From Kaiparowitsia sp041742695 (lineage in GTDB: Bacteria; Cyanobacteriota; Cyanobacteriia; Elainellales; Elainellaceae), in NCBI GenBank assembly GCA_041742695.1, contig JBGTOF010000314.1, positions 1-56,415 on the forward strand: a stretch of 56,415 nt of DNA, given 5' to 3'. Position numbers and translations under genes: made by a program. The notes beneath the pieces are model-generated. The model worked only from the letters and a program-made list of their open reading frames with translations. It was not told the origin of the DNA and searched no databases. Positions 15,696 to 24,493 of the stretch are shown one piece after another; positions within the stretch are counted from its first letter, which is position 1; each line of letters starts with the position of its first letter.

Positions 15696-17003
15696 ATGGT
15701 TCGCGATAAAACGCCAACTGCTCAAGAAACGTTTTTGCAAATGGCTCAGGCAGCAGGCCTTCGAAGTCGGCTTTTAGTAACAATTGGGATTTTGATACTA
15801 GTGCGACTCGGAATTTTTCTTCCAGTTCCTGGTATCGATCGAGTTGCCTTTCAACAAGCCATTCAAAATAGTGCTGGGCTTGGAAGTTTAATCGGGTTCT
15901 TGGATTATTTTACCGGACGAGGATTATCGACTTTAGGCATTTTTGCACTGGGAATCATCCCTTATATTAATGCCTCAATCATTATGCAGCTGTTGACTGC
16001 TGCCTTGCCTACTCTAGAAGATCTTCAGAAAAATGAAGGTGAGGCAGGGCGTCGAAAGATTGCTCAGATTACTCGTTACGTCACTCTGGGGTTGGCCCTG
16101 CTACAGAGTGTCGGGCTCGCGACTCTAGTGGGGGCTTATGCATTAGAACCGGGGCCGCTGTTTATAGTGCGGACAGCATTGGCTCTTACAGCTGGCTCAA
16201 TGTTTGTGATGTGGGCTGGAGAGTTGGTCACAGAGCGAGGCGTAGGTAATGGAGCCTCCCTGTTAATTTTTCTAAGCATTGTATCCGTATTGCCACAGAG
16301 TTTGGGGCAAACGGTTGAGCTCGCACAAAGTGGGGATCGTGGCGTTATAGGTGGAGTAATAATTTTGCTGCTAGTCTTTCTAGCCATGATTGTAGGTATT
16401 GTGTTTGTTCAAGAAGGGACACGACGAATTCCAATCATTTCTGCTCGTCGCCAAGTAGGAAGACGGCTTTATCTGGAGAAGAGTAGCTACTTGCCTTTAC
16501 GATTGAATCAGGGCGGAGTGATGCCAATCATTTTTGCCTCAACGGTGTTTGTGTTGCCTAGCTTTTTGCAGGGAATATTCCCAACAAATACAGTGATTCA
16601 GACTATTGCTCAGTGGTTGACGCCTGGAAACTGGGTTTATATCTTGGCTTATTTAGTGCTGATTTTATTCTTCAGTTACTTTTATGCTTCCATTGTTGTG
16701 AATCCTGTTGACATGTCTCAAAACCTCAAGAAGATGGGCGCAAGTGTTCCGGGTATTCGTCCGGGCAAAGCGACCAGCGACTATATTGAGCGGGTACTGA
16801 ATCGCCTTACCTTTTTGGGTGCTGTTTTTCTGGGTTTAGTGGCAACTATCCCGACTGCAGTAGAAGGAATAACCAATGTCCGTACGTTTCAGGGACTTGG
16901 AGCGACGTCATTGTTGATTTTGGTTGGTGTTGCGATTGATACGGCCAAGCAGATTCAAACCTATGTGATTTCTCAGCGTTATGAAGGTATGGTGAAGCAA
17001 TAG
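15696..17003 (+). CDS. secY: Protein translocase subunit SecY
   Basis: SecY has 435 residues and is the channel of the SecYEG translocon in the plasma and thylakoid membranes. About ten transmembrane helices are visible. The plug region near GRGLSTLGIFALGIIPYINA and the cytoplasmic-loop segment RRIPIISARRQVG are recognisable. The stop overlaps the adk GTG start by one base. It lies within the spc block, so it is expressed along with ribosome synthesis. Confidence 0.97.
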   Translation: MVRDKTPTAQETFLQMAQAAGLRSRLLVTIGILILVRLGIFLPVPGIDRVAFQQAIQNSAGLGSLIGFLDYFTGRGLSTLGIFALGIIPYINASIIMQLLTAALPTLEDLQKNEGEAGRRKIAQITRYVTLGLALLQSVGLATLVGAYALEPGPLFIVRTALALTAGSMFVMWAGELVTERGVGNGASLLIFLSIVSVLPQSLGQTVELAQSGDRGVIGGVIILLLVFLAMIVGIVFVQEGTRRIPIISARRQVGRRLYLEKSSYLPLRLNQGGVMPIIFASTVFVLPSFLQGIFPTNTVIQTIAQWLTPGNWVYILAYLVLILFFSYFYASIVVNPVDMSQNLKKMGASVPGIRPGKATSDYIERVLNRLTFLGAVFLGLVATIPTAVEGITNVRTFQGLGATSLLILVGVAIDTAKQIQTYVISQRYEGMVKQ

Positions 17004-17554
17004 TGGTTCGATTGATTTTTTTAGGACCTCCAGGCGCAGGAAAAGGAACGCAGGCGCAGCTTTTAGCAGAGCGATGCGAAATTCCACATATTTCGACTGG
17101 CGACATCTTGCGATCGGCAGTGAGCCGCAAGACGGCTCTAGGTATTAAGGCTCAAACTTACATGGATCAAGGTGAGCTAGTACCCGATGAGCTGATTTTG
17201 GATTTGGTAGGCGATCGCCTTTCTCAAGATGACGCTGAGAAAGGATGGCTATTGGATGGTTTTCCCCGCAATGTCTCACAAGCGGAATTCCTGGATACCT
17301 TACTGGAAACGCTCCAGCAAGGTTATGAATGTGTAGTCAATCTAGATGTGCCTGATGAGGTAATCGTGGCGCGATTGCTAGAGCGGGGCCGCGATGATGA
17401 CAATGAGACAGTGATTCGCAATCGCCTAACGGTGTATCGAGAGCAGACTACTCCCTTAATCGATTTCTACCGCGATCGCCAGCAGCTTATTTCTGTAGAT
17501 GGCAATCAGCCTATCGAAGCAGTATCCACTGCGCTACAAGACATCATTCAATAG
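17003..17554 (+). CDS. adk: Adenylate kinase (short form)
   Basis: This 183-residue kinase interconverts ATP + AMP and 2 ADP. The P-loop is GPPGAGKGTQ; STGDILR binds AMP, and DGFPRNVSQAEFLD carries the conserved DGFPR. The LID is short and lacks the about 30-residue zinc/LID insertion, as in typical cyanobacterial enzymes. The GTG start shares one base with the secY TAG stop, so translation is probably coupled. Two HIP1 sites lie inside it. A 180-bp spacer then separates it from infA. Confidence 0.96.
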   Translation: MVRLIFLGPPGAGKGTQAQLLAERCEIPHISTGDILRSAVSRKTALGIKAQTYMDQGELVPDELILDLVGDRLSQDDAEKGWLLDGFPRNVSQAEFLDTLLETLQQGYECVVNLDVPDEVIVARLLERGRDDDNETVIRNRLTVYREQTTPLIDFYRDRQQLISVDGNQPIEAVSTALQDIIQ

Positions 17555-17734
17555 GTTGGGAGGGAGGAAGCGTAACAGTGGCTCCAAGAGCCGTAGTGTG
17601 CGATCGCTCTCTCGGCTCAAGCAGCTTATCAAATCATTTGTTAGGCTAGAAATTGCGAAAAAATAGTTTTCCCTTCAATTTTTAACAATATATTTTATTG
17701 AGTAGCGTGGATTCAAACTGGGAGGTTACATCGC

Positions 17735-17959
17735 TTGTCTAAGCAGGATTTGATCGAAATGGAAGGAACCGTAACGGATTCACTTCCCAATGCAATGTTT
17801 CGTGTTGATTTAGATAATGGGTTTAATGTACTAGCCCATATTTCAGGCAAAATTCGACGTAATTACATCAAGATCCTACCGGGCGACCGCGTCAAAGTGG
17901 AGCTTACCCCGTACGATTTGACGAAAGGTCGAATCACATATCGATTACGCAAAAAATAA
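17735..17959 (+). CDS. infA: Translation initiation factor IF-1
   Basis: IF-1 has 74 residues and an OB-fold that occupies the 30S A-site during initiation. It has a TTG start at 17735 preceded by GGGAGG about 9 bases upstream, giving MSKQDLIEMEGTVTDSLPNA. The end YDLTKGRITYRLRKK is canonical. A long hairpin and an internal promoter candidate separate it from rpmJ. Confidence 0.95.
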   Translation: MSKQDLIEMEGTVTDSLPNAMFRVDLDNGFNVLAHISGKIRRNYIKILPGDRVKVELTPYDLTKGRITYRLRKK

Positions 17960-17992
17960 ATTAGGATTCAGCTGCATTCTAGATAGCGGCGA

Positions 17993-18043
17993 CCGTGTCA
18001 ATAAAACTAAACTTAGTTACTGGCTCTAGTTTTGTTGACACGG
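17993..18043 (+). other. 17-bp hairpin between infA and rpmJ
   Basis: CCGTGTCAATAAAACTA (17993-18009) pairs with TAGTTTTGTTGACACGG (18027-18043): 16 Watson-Crick pairs and one U-G, with a 17-base loop. The right arm contains the -35 box of a candidate promoter. No T-run follows directly. It could be an attenuator, a processing site or a regulator-binding dyad. Confidence 0.65.
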
Positions 18044-18064
18044 GATAGGTTTTGTTGATATGAT
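18035..18064 (+). promoter_or_regulatory. Candidate internal promoter for rpmJ-rpsM
   Basis: A perfect -35 TTGACA (18035-18040) and a -10 TATGAT (18059-18064) are separated by 18 bases. The expected start near 18071 leaves about 26 nt before the rpmJ ATG. This is one of the best sigma70-type matches in the window. It suggests that the alpha-operon part of the cluster can be transcribed independently of the upstream genes. Confidence 0.6.
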
Positions 18065-18096
18065 TTTATGTTTGTAGTAAGCAATGGAAACGGGAC

Positions 18097-18210
18097 ATGA
18101 AAGTCCGAGCCTCAGTTAAAAAGATGTGTGATAAATGCCGCGTCATTCGACGGCGAGGCAGAGTGATGGTGATTTGCTCTAACCCCAAGCATAAGCAGCG
18201 TCAAGGTTAG
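18097..18210 (+). CDS. rpmJ: 50S ribosomal protein L36
   Basis: This 37-residue protein is too short for ordinary gene-finding cut-offs, but its position and sequence (MKVRASVKKMCDKCRVIRRR) are unmistakable. Cys11, Cys14, Cys27 and His32 are present, so this is the zinc-binding (C+) form. L36 stabilises 23S rRNA helices near the factor-binding site. It is flanked by infA and rpsM as in most bacteria. Confidence 0.96.
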   Translation: MKVRASVKKMCDKCRVIRRRGRVMVICSNPKHKQRQG

Positions 18211-18349
18211 TTAGAAATCAGCACGGAGTCGGTCGATCCCTTAGGGCGATCGCTTTTTCAGGCCTTGTTGCTACGCCTTGTTTGAGGTGAAGGCAGAGCC
18301 GCCTCAAAAGGTTTCAGAGTATAGAGAGCAGTATTTAGGAGAGTTAACT

Positions 18350-18733
18350 GTGGCACGAATTGCCGGAGTAGACCTGCCGCGAGATAAGCGGATAGAAATT
18401 GGTCTCACCTACATCTATGGCATTGGACTGACTCGGTCAAAAGAGATTTTGGCAAGTACCGGAGTCAACCCTGATATCCGCGTTAAGGATCTGAGTGATA
18501 CCGATGTTACCGCTCTACGGGAATCTGTAGAAGCCAACTATGAGGTAGAAGGCGACTTACGTCGTCTAGAATCACTCAACATCAAGCGACTGATGGATAT
18601 TGGAACCTACCGCGGACGGCGCCACCGAATGGGATTGCCGGTACGGGGACAGCGGACGCGCACTAATGCTAGAACTCGCCGTGGCGCGCGGCGCACTGTG
18701 GCCGGGAAGAAGAAAGCACCAGGCAAGAAGTAA
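18350..18733 (+). CDS. rpsM: 30S ribosomal protein S13
   Basis: S13 has 127 residues. The GTG at 18350 follows AGGAGAG by about 6 bases and yields the canonical MARIAGVDLPRDKRIEIGLT. The frame is open 72 bp further upstream, but those residues are not S13-like. S13 contacts S19 and the P-site tRNA in the 30S head. The helix-hairpin-helix region (LTYIYGIGLTRSKEIL) and the basic tail (RGQRTRTNARTRRGARRTV) are intact. It is followed by an unusually long spacer of 234 bp before rpsK. Confidence 0.96.
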   Translation: MARIAGVDLPRDKRIEIGLTYIYGIGLTRSKEILASTGVNPDIRVKDLSDTDVTALRESVEANYEVEGDLRRLESLNIKRLMDIGTYRGRRHRMGLPVRGQRTRTNARTRRGARRTVAGKKKAPGKK

Positions 18734-18967
18734 TTAGAAACTGCTTGTCTGACTTATCGAGAAGGCTGCTTACTATTTTGTTAAGCATTATCCGTAGCCA
18801 TAGCCGATGAACAATCTTGAGCCCTCGCAAGATCATCTCAATTAGAGACGAAGTTCTGTAGCGCTCAAGCTCTTCGCTAAGTCAAGAGAATCTTTCGAGC
18901 ATGGGCATTTTGTCGCTCTGCTGCAAGCTATCACAGACCATTGATGAATTAACCAAGAGAACAAGAC

Positions 18968-19363
18968 ATGGCGCGACAACCAAACAAAAAGGCAGGCCCT
19001 AAGAAGCAGAAGCGCAACGTTCCCAATGGCGTTGCTCATATTCAATCCACTTTCAACAACACTATCGTCACCATAACCGATGCCGGTGGAGAAGCTATCT
19101 CCTGGGCGTCTGCAGGGTCAAGTGGATTTAAGGGTGCGAAAAAAGGCACACCTTTTGCAGCCCAAACAGCCGCAGAAGGAGCCGCCCGTCGAGCCATGGA
19201 TCAAGGAATGCGCCAGGTTGAAGTATTGGTCAGTGGCCCTGGCTCAGGCCGAGAAACTGCAATCCGGGCATTGCAAGGTGCAGGGCTGGAGATTACGCTA
19301 ATCCGGGACGTTACGCCAATTCCGCACAATGGCTGTCGCCCGCCCAAGCGGCGAAGGGTATAG
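18968..19363 (+). CDS. rpsK: 30S ribosomal protein S11
   Basis: S11 has 131 residues and forms part of the 30S platform and the E-site mRNA path. VPNGVAHIQSTFNNTIVTIT and the C-terminal RDVTPIPHNGCRPPKRRRV are diagnostic. AAGAGAA precedes the ATG. A 234-bp upstream and a 183-bp downstream spacer are long for this operon; rpsD is not between rpsK and rpoA, as is usual in cyanobacteria. Confidence 0.97.
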   Translation: MARQPNKKAGPKKQKRNVPNGVAHIQSTFNNTIVTITDAGGEAISWASAGSSGFKGAKKGTPFAAQTAAEGAARRAMDQGMRQVEVLVSGPGSGRETAIRALQGAGLEITLIRDVTPIPHNGCRPPKRRRV

Positions 19364-19546
19364 TGTCTGGGTTACTTGCAGTTGTTTCTCTTATATATCC
19401 ATCTTGGTTTAGGGTAGCGTTCAATTGAGTGACGGGTTTGAGAGCATAGTGTGTCGGACTTTGGGATAGATACTGTCCGAAAGGTCAACGAATAAGGAAA
19501 ACTCGCTACACTTTTTGCGGCGGCGTAGGACAAGGGAGATTGATCA

Positions 19547-20494
19547 ATGGCACAGTTTAAGGTTGATTGCATAGAGTCCGACTCTAGCGACGATCGTAGT
19601 TTCTACAGTAAGTTTGTGTTTGAGCCACTAGAACGGGGCCAAGGCATCACCGTTGGAAATGCTTTGCGTCGCGTCCTACTTTCTAACTTAGAGGGAACCG
19701 CAATTACTGCCGTGCGAATCGCAGGCGTAACCCATGAGTTTATGACTATTCCAGGGGTCAAAGAGGATGTTCTAGATGTGCTGCTCAACATGAAAGAGAT
19801 AGTACTGAAGGCCTACTCTTCTCATCCTCAAATTGGTCGATTGCGAGTAGAAGGGCCGGCAAATGTCACCGCTGCTGACTTTGATCTACCATCTGAAGTT
19901 GAAGTAATTGACCCCACCCAGCATGTTGCAACAGTAGCGGCAGGTGCTGTTCTAGAGATGGAATTCCGGGTGGAAAAAGGTGTTGGGTATCGGGCGATTG
20001 ACCGAAGTCGTGATGATGTGACCGCTGTTGACTTCTTGCAAATTGACTCAGTATTTATGCCGGTTCGCAAAGTTAATTACTCCACTGAAGATGCTCGTGT
20101 GGGTGGGTCGCTGGAAAAAGATCGCTTGATTATGGAAGTCTGGACCAATGGAAGTGTCTCTCCTCAAGATGCACTGGGCCAAGCTGCTTCTATTTTAGTT
20201 GAGCTTTTCAGTCCACTGAAAGACATCAATATTCAAGAAATCAAGAGTATTTTCCAGGATGAGGAAGATCCCCACAGCCAGATTCCTATTGAAGAGCTGA
20301 ATCTATCGGTGCGTGCCTACAACTGCTTAAAGCGTGCTCAGGTCAACTCAGTATCTGACCTATTAGATTTCTCTGAAGAAGATTTGCTAGAAATTAAAAA
20401 CTTTGGGCAGAAGTCTGCAGAAGAAGTGATCGAAGCTCTGCAAACCCGATTAGGCATCACGCTCCCACGAGAGAAGACGTCCAAGCCGAGCTAG
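19547..20494 (+). CDS. rpoA: RNA polymerase alpha subunit
   Basis: The alpha subunit has 315 residues. The N-terminal domain (about 1-230) dimerises and nucleates core assembly; FEPLERGQGITVGNALRRVL is its hallmark. The linker is acidic (EDPHSQIPIEELNLSVRAYN). The C-terminal domain, with KRAQVNSVSDLLDFSEEDLL and IKNFGQKSAEEVIEAL, binds UP elements and activators. Length and order (rpsK-rpoA-rplQ) are standard. Confidence 0.98.
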   Translation: MAQFKVDCIESDSSDDRSFYSKFVFEPLERGQGITVGNALRRVLLSNLEGTAITAVRIAGVTHEFMTIPGVKEDVLDVLLNMKEIVLKAYSSHPQIGRLRVEGPANVTAADFDLPSEVEVIDPTQHVATVAAGAVLEMEFRVEKGVGYRAIDRSRDDVTAVDFLQIDSVFMPVRKVNYSTEDARVGGSLEKDRLIMEVWTNGSVSPQDALGQAASILVELFSPLKDINIQEIKSIFQDEEDPHSQIPIEELNLSVRAYNCLKRAQVNSVSDLLDFSEEDLLEIKNFGQKSAEEVIEALQTRLGITLPREKTSKPS

Positions 20495-20586
20495 ACTTTG
20501 GGTCTATGCTGCGGTCTGCGGCAAGGTCGATAGAGTGGCACGATTATAAATCCACATGTTGTTTTTCATTTAGGTATTGAAGCGTT

Positions 20587-20937
20587 ATGCGTCACGGTCG
20601 TCGAGTTCCTCAATTAGGCAAGCCTGCCGATCAGCGTCGTGCTCTATTGAGAGCGTTGACGACTGAGCTTATTCGCCATGGTCGAATCACTACTACTAAA
20701 ACTCGGGCTAAGGCTGTGCGTTCTGAAGCCGAACGCATGATTACCTTAGCTAAGGATGGTTCTCTGTCTGCTCGACGGCAGGCTTTGGGATATGTGTATG
20801 ATAAGCAGCTTGTTCATGCGTTATTTGAGCAAGCACCGAAACGTTATGCGACACGCAATGGTGGCTATACCCGGGTCGTGCGTACAGTAAGTCGTCGCGG
20901 TGATAATGCTGAGATGGCTATTATCGAGCTGACTTAG
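20587..20937 (+). CDS. rplQ: 50S ribosomal protein L17
   Basis: L17 has 116 residues and binds 23S rRNA near the tunnel exit. MRHGRRVPQLGKPADQRRAL and TTTKTRAKAVRSEAERMITL are canonical. It ends the alpha-operon block and lies 44 bp before truA, with which it is probably cotranscribed. Confidence 0.96.
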   Translation: MRHGRRVPQLGKPADQRRALLRALTTELIRHGRITTTKTRAKAVRSEAERMITLAKDGSLSARRQALGYVYDKQLVHALFEQAPKRYATRNGGYTRVVRTVSRRGDNAEMAIIELT

Positions 20938-20981
20938 AATCAGGTTGAGGGAATGTAGAAGAGCGAGTCCATCTGAATAAT

Positions 20982-21866
20982 ATGCCTGTGACGTTTGATC
21001 ATCATACTGAAACGCCCACGCCTAAGGCTGTGGAGCGATTTCAGCGAGTTGCCCTAGTAATTCAATACTTGGGCACTCGTTTTCATGGATGGCAACGTCA
21101 AGCACAGCATCGCACGGTGCAGGAAGAACTTGAGCAAGCGTTGCAGTCAGTTCTGGGGCATCCAGTTACGCTACATGGCGCTGGACGAACTGATTCTGGA
21201 GTGCATGCGGCGGCTCAAGTTGCACATTTTGATGCAACTACAGTGATTCCCCCTCATCGCTGGGCTGCCATTCTTAACAGTCGATTGCCAGATGATATTG
21301 TGATTCGAGCATCGGCACAGGTTGAGAGGGGCTGGCACGCTCGGTTTTCGGCAGCGTGGCGACGCTACCGCTACACTATTTATACTGATGCTTGTCCTAA
21401 TTTATTCTTGCGCTCTCTTAGCTGGCACTATTACCAGGCGCCGTTGGATGTAGCTCAAATGCAGACAGCACTAACGCCTCTGTTGGGACGGCACCATCTG
21501 GCCGCATTCCACAGAGCGGGTTCAAAGCGACCTCACTCTTGGGTTGATATTCAGGCTGTAGAGTGCATTCGTCATGGCCCATTAGTGCAGCTTGAAATCC
21601 AAGCTAGTGGCTTCCTTTACGGAATGGTTCGGCTGTTAGTTGGAATGCTGGTGGATGTTGGACGAGGGGAGCGATCGCCCGATGCCTTTACCCGACTTTG
21701 GCAAGAGCAGCGACGAGACGAGGTTAAGTATGCAGCCCCCCCCCAGGGTCTGTGTTTACTCCGAGTAGGGTACGACCAGTTTCCTTTTGCGGATCACATT
21801 TGGTATGACAGTCAGCCTCAGTTTTTACTATCTGCGGCGGATCATGTAAGGCTACTTCAAACGTAG
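20982..21866 (+). CDS. truA: tRNA pseudouridine synthase A
   Basis: TruA has 294 residues and makes pseudouridine at positions 38-40 of the tRNA anticodon stem. The catalytic aspartate is D71 in GAGRTDSGVHA. VIQYLGTRFHGWQRQ begins the fold after a non-conserved extension of about 22 residues, so the true start could be slightly downstream. FLYGMVRLLVGMLVDVGRGE is the conserved C-terminal motif. Its place between rplQ and rplM is a cyanobacterial and broader bacterial arrangement. Confidence 0.95.
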   Translation: MPVTFDHHTETPTPKAVERFQRVALVIQYLGTRFHGWQRQAQHRTVQEELEQALQSVLGHPVTLHGAGRTDSGVHAAAQVAHFDATTVIPPHRWAAILNSRLPDDIVIRASAQVERGWHARFSAAWRRYRYTIYTDACPNLFLRSLSWHYYQAPLDVAQMQTALTPLLGRHHLAAFHRAGSKRPHSWVDIQAVECIRHGPLVQLEIQASGFLYGMVRLLVGMLVDVGRGERSPDAFTRLWQEQRRDEVKYAAPPQGLCLLRVGYDQFPFADHIWYDSQPQFLLSAADHVRLLQT

Positions 21867-21982
21867 CGCCAGTTATCCCGGTCTGAATTGCTACGATCGC
21901 CAACTATAGTAGAGCCCTAGAGCTGTAGTAGGGTTTAGTCCATAAGGTTTAGAATTTTGAATACTGTTGACGCATAATCATC

Positions 21983-22435
21983 ATGAACAAGACATACACT
22001 CCCGCTACTGACGTAATAGAACGCAAATGGTACGTTGTTGACGCAGCTAATCAACGCTTGGGACGACTGGCGACTGAGGTGGCTAACATCCTGCGGGGCA
22101 AAAACAAGCCCTACTTTACCCCTCACATGGACACGGGGGATTTTGTCGTCATTATCAATGCCGAGCAAATTGCTGTAACTGGCAGAAAGCGATCTCAAAA
22201 ACTCTACCGTCGTCACTCTGGGCGTCCGGGTGGAATGAAAGTAGAAACGTTTGAGAAACTGCAAGCGCGCATTCCTGAACGGATTGTAGAACAAGCTGTT
22301 AAGGGGATGCTTCCGAAAAACAGCCTAGGTCGGCAACTGTTTACCAAGTTGAAGGTTTATGTGGGTCCAACTCACCCGCATGAAGCCCAAAAGCCTGAAG
22401 TATTGACCATTAAAACCCTTCCTGGAGACGAGTAA
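21983..22435 (+). CDS. rplM: 50S ribosomal protein L13
   Basis: L13 has 150 residues and is an early 23S rRNA assembly protein. WYVVDAANQRLGRLATEVAN, YRHSGRPGGMK and the end HEAQKPEVL are diagnostic. Its TAA stop overlaps the rpsI ATG by one base (TAATG), so L13 and S9 synthesis is probably coupled, as in most bacteria. Confidence 0.97.
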   Translation: MNKTYTPATDVIERKWYVVDAANQRLGRLATEVANILRGKNKPYFTPHMDTGDFVVIINAEQIAVTGRKRSQKLYRRHSGRPGGMKVETFEKLQARIPERIVEQAVKGMLPKNSLGRQLFTKLKVYVGPTHPHEAQKPEVLTIKTLPGDE

Positions 22436-22848
22436 TGCAAGCTACTGATAAGACTGGTCGTGCCGTGTATTGGGGCACAGGTCGGCGTAAAACTTCTGTC
22501 GCGCGGGTTCGCTTGGTTCCTGGTGACGGCAAGCTCGTGATTAATGGAAAGCCGGGAGACTTGTATCTACAGTACAATCCTACCTATCTTGCCTCCGCTA
22601 AGGCTCCTCTAGAGGCCTTGGGCTTAGAGCAAGAGTACGATGTGTTAGTGAATGCCTCGGGTGGTGGGCTTACCGGGCAGGCTGATTCCATTAAGTTGGG
22701 TGTTGCGCGTGCTTTGTGTGAGCTTGATCCCGACCATCGCAAGCCGCTAAAAATTGAAGGCTATCTCACTCGTGACCCGAGAGCCGTGGAACGCAAAAAA
22801 TACGGCTTACATAAAGCCCGTAAGGCTCCTCAGTATTCGAAGCGCTAG
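22435..22848 (+). CDS. rpsI: 30S ribosomal protein S9
   Basis: S9 has 137 residues; its C-terminal tail reaches the P-site tRNA anticodon. YWGTGRRKTSVARVRLVPGD and GGGLTGQADSIKLGVARAL are typical. The terminal ARKAPQYSKR keeps the basic S-K-R end that contacts tRNA. The start shares one base with the rplM stop. Confidence 0.97.
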   Translation: MQATDKTGRAVYWGTGRRKTSVARVRLVPGDGKLVINGKPGDLYLQYNPTYLASAKAPLEALGLEQEYDVLVNASGGGLTGQADSIKLGVARALCELDPDHRKPLKIEGYLTRDPRAVERKKYGLHKARKAPQYSKR

Positions 22849-22967
22849 TGGCTTGCTTGAATATTGCTGAATACAGGTGGTCTAGCTAGAGCTAGAGTCG
22901 CTGTGAGCAGGGGCGATGTGCCCTCGATAGTGGATGTAATTTAGATAAATTTAAGTTGAGGTACATC

Positions 22968-23207
22968 ATGGCAAAAGAAGGCATTCATCCTACTTGGTAT
23001 CCAGAGGCTAAGGTCTACTGCAACGGCGAAATGGTTGCAACAGTCGGTTCCACAAAACCTGAACTGCATGTAGATGTATGGTCTGGCAATCATCCCTTCT
23101 ACACTGGAACTCAGAAGATTATTGATACCGAGGGACGTGTAGAACGTTTCCGGCGGAAATATGGTCTGGGGAATCGTAAAAACGCAGGCGGTGACAGTGC
23201 AGAGTAG
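22968..23207 (+). CDS. rpmE: 50S ribosomal protein L31, zinc-free form
   Basis: This 79-residue L31 starts at the ATG at 22968 (MAKEGIHPTWYPEAK); an upstream in-frame start adds four unsupported residues. The central HPFYTGTQKIIDTEGRVERF identifies the family. The CxxC pairs of the zinc-binding form are missing: only one cysteine remains (VYCNGEM) and the usual second pair is VWSGNH. It is therefore the C-minus type. It precedes prfA, a common pairing. Confidence 0.95.
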   Translation: MAKEGIHPTWYPEAKVYCNGEMVATVGSTKPELHVDVWSGNHPFYTGTQKIIDTEGRVERFRRKYGLGNRKNAGGDSAE

Positions 23208-23326
23208 GGGGTAGTCGTAGTTGCAGTAAGGTTCGCTACAACTATCCTCTAGACGACGATGTGGCATGAGCTAGCGTCGTTGTCTATCTAATTTCTGTTC
23301 GCATTATTTTGGCGACTTTCTGCATC

Positions 23327-24433
23327 ATGGCTGAGGCGTATCTATTAGAAAAGCTAAACTCCGTCGAGCAAACGTTTCATGAATTGACTCGACGAATGGC
23401 TGATCCGGATATTGCAACGGATCCGACTGAGTTTCAGCGCGTAGCGAAGGCGCGGTCGTCTTTGGAGGAAACCGTCGCCACCTATGATGCTTGGCGAAAA
23501 GCCCAGAGCGATCTAGCTGAAGTTCGGCAAGTCTCAAAGGAAGCGGCCAATGATCCTGAAATGCGGGAGATGGCGGAGCTGGAGATTGAAGAGCTTGAAG
23601 CCACACTGGAGCAACTCGAGCAGCGAATGAAGGTATTGCTGCTCCCTCGCGATCCCAATGATGACAAAAACATCATGCTTGAGATTCGCGCTGGCGCTGG
23701 CGGTGACGAAGCCTCGATCTGGGCGGGTGATCTGTTGCGAATGTATTCGCGTTATGCGGAGACCCAAGGCTGGCGAGTAAAGCTAGTCAGTGAGTCGCTT
23801 GCAGACGTAGGTGGTTTTAAAGAAGCCATCTTGGAAATTCAGGGTGATCAGGTGTATAGCCAGCTCAAGTTTGAGGCGGGCGTTCATCGAGTTCAACGGG
23901 TGCCTGTTACAGAAGCGGGTGGACGGGTTCATACCTCTACAGCAACGGTAGCCGTGATGCCGGAAGTAGATGAGGTGGCGGTCGAGATTGATCCAAAAGA
24001 TTTAGAAATTAAAACTGCGCGGTCGGGCGGTGCGGGTGGGCAGAACGTAAACAAAGTGGAAACGGCGGTGGATCTATTTCACAAACCGTCGGGGATCCGC
24101 GTGTTTTGTACTGAGGAGCGATCGCAGCTGAAAAACCGAGAGCGGGCTATGCAGATTTTGCGAGCCAAGCTGTATGAAGCGAAGCAGCAAGAGCAGCATG
24201 ATTCGGTATCGTCAATGCGGCGATCGCAAGTGGGTACTGGAGAACGCTCTGAAAAGATTCGCACCTATAATTACAAAGACAATCGGGTGACTGACCACCG
24301 ACTAGGGCAAAATTTTACACTGACTCCTGTGCTAGAAGGGGAGCTAGAAACGCTGGTTCAGTCCTGCATTTCTCAAGACCAGCAGGAGCGCCTAGAGGAA
24401 TTGGCAAGTTCTACATCTGCTGAGATGGTGTAA
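23327..24433 (+). CDS. prfA: Peptide chain release factor RF-1
   Basis: RF-1 has 368 residues and terminates translation at UAA and UAG. The ATG at 23327 (MAEAYLLEKLNSVEQTFHEL) is preferred over an upstream start that adds six residues. The codon-recognition region carries PVT in RVQRVPVTEAGGRVH, the RF-1 signature (RF-2 has SPF). The peptidyl-tRNA hydrolysis motif GGQ lies in SGGAGGQNVNK. It closes the translation-related cluster, 120 bp after rpmE. Confidence 0.97.
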   Translation: MAEAYLLEKLNSVEQTFHELTRRMADPDIATDPTEFQRVAKARSSLEETVATYDAWRKAQSDLAEVRQVSKEAANDPEMREMAELEIEELEATLEQLEQRMKVLLLPRDPNDDKNIMLEIRAGAGGDEASIWAGDLLRMYSRYAETQGWRVKLVSESLADVGGFKEAILEIQGDQVYSQLKFEAGVHRVQRVPVTEAGGRVHTSTATVAVMPEVDEVAVEIDPKDLEIKTARSGGAGGQNVNKVETAVDLFHKPSGIRVFCTEERSQLKNRERAMQILRAKLYEAKQQEQHDSVSSMRRSQVGTGERSEKIRTYNYKDNRVTDHRLGQNFTLTPVLEGELETLVQSCISQDQQERLEELASSTSAEMV

Positions 24434-24493
24434 TTCGGTCTGATTTACCATCTGTCTTGGTTATCGTGATGTTGTGGAGATGTATTAAGCCTC

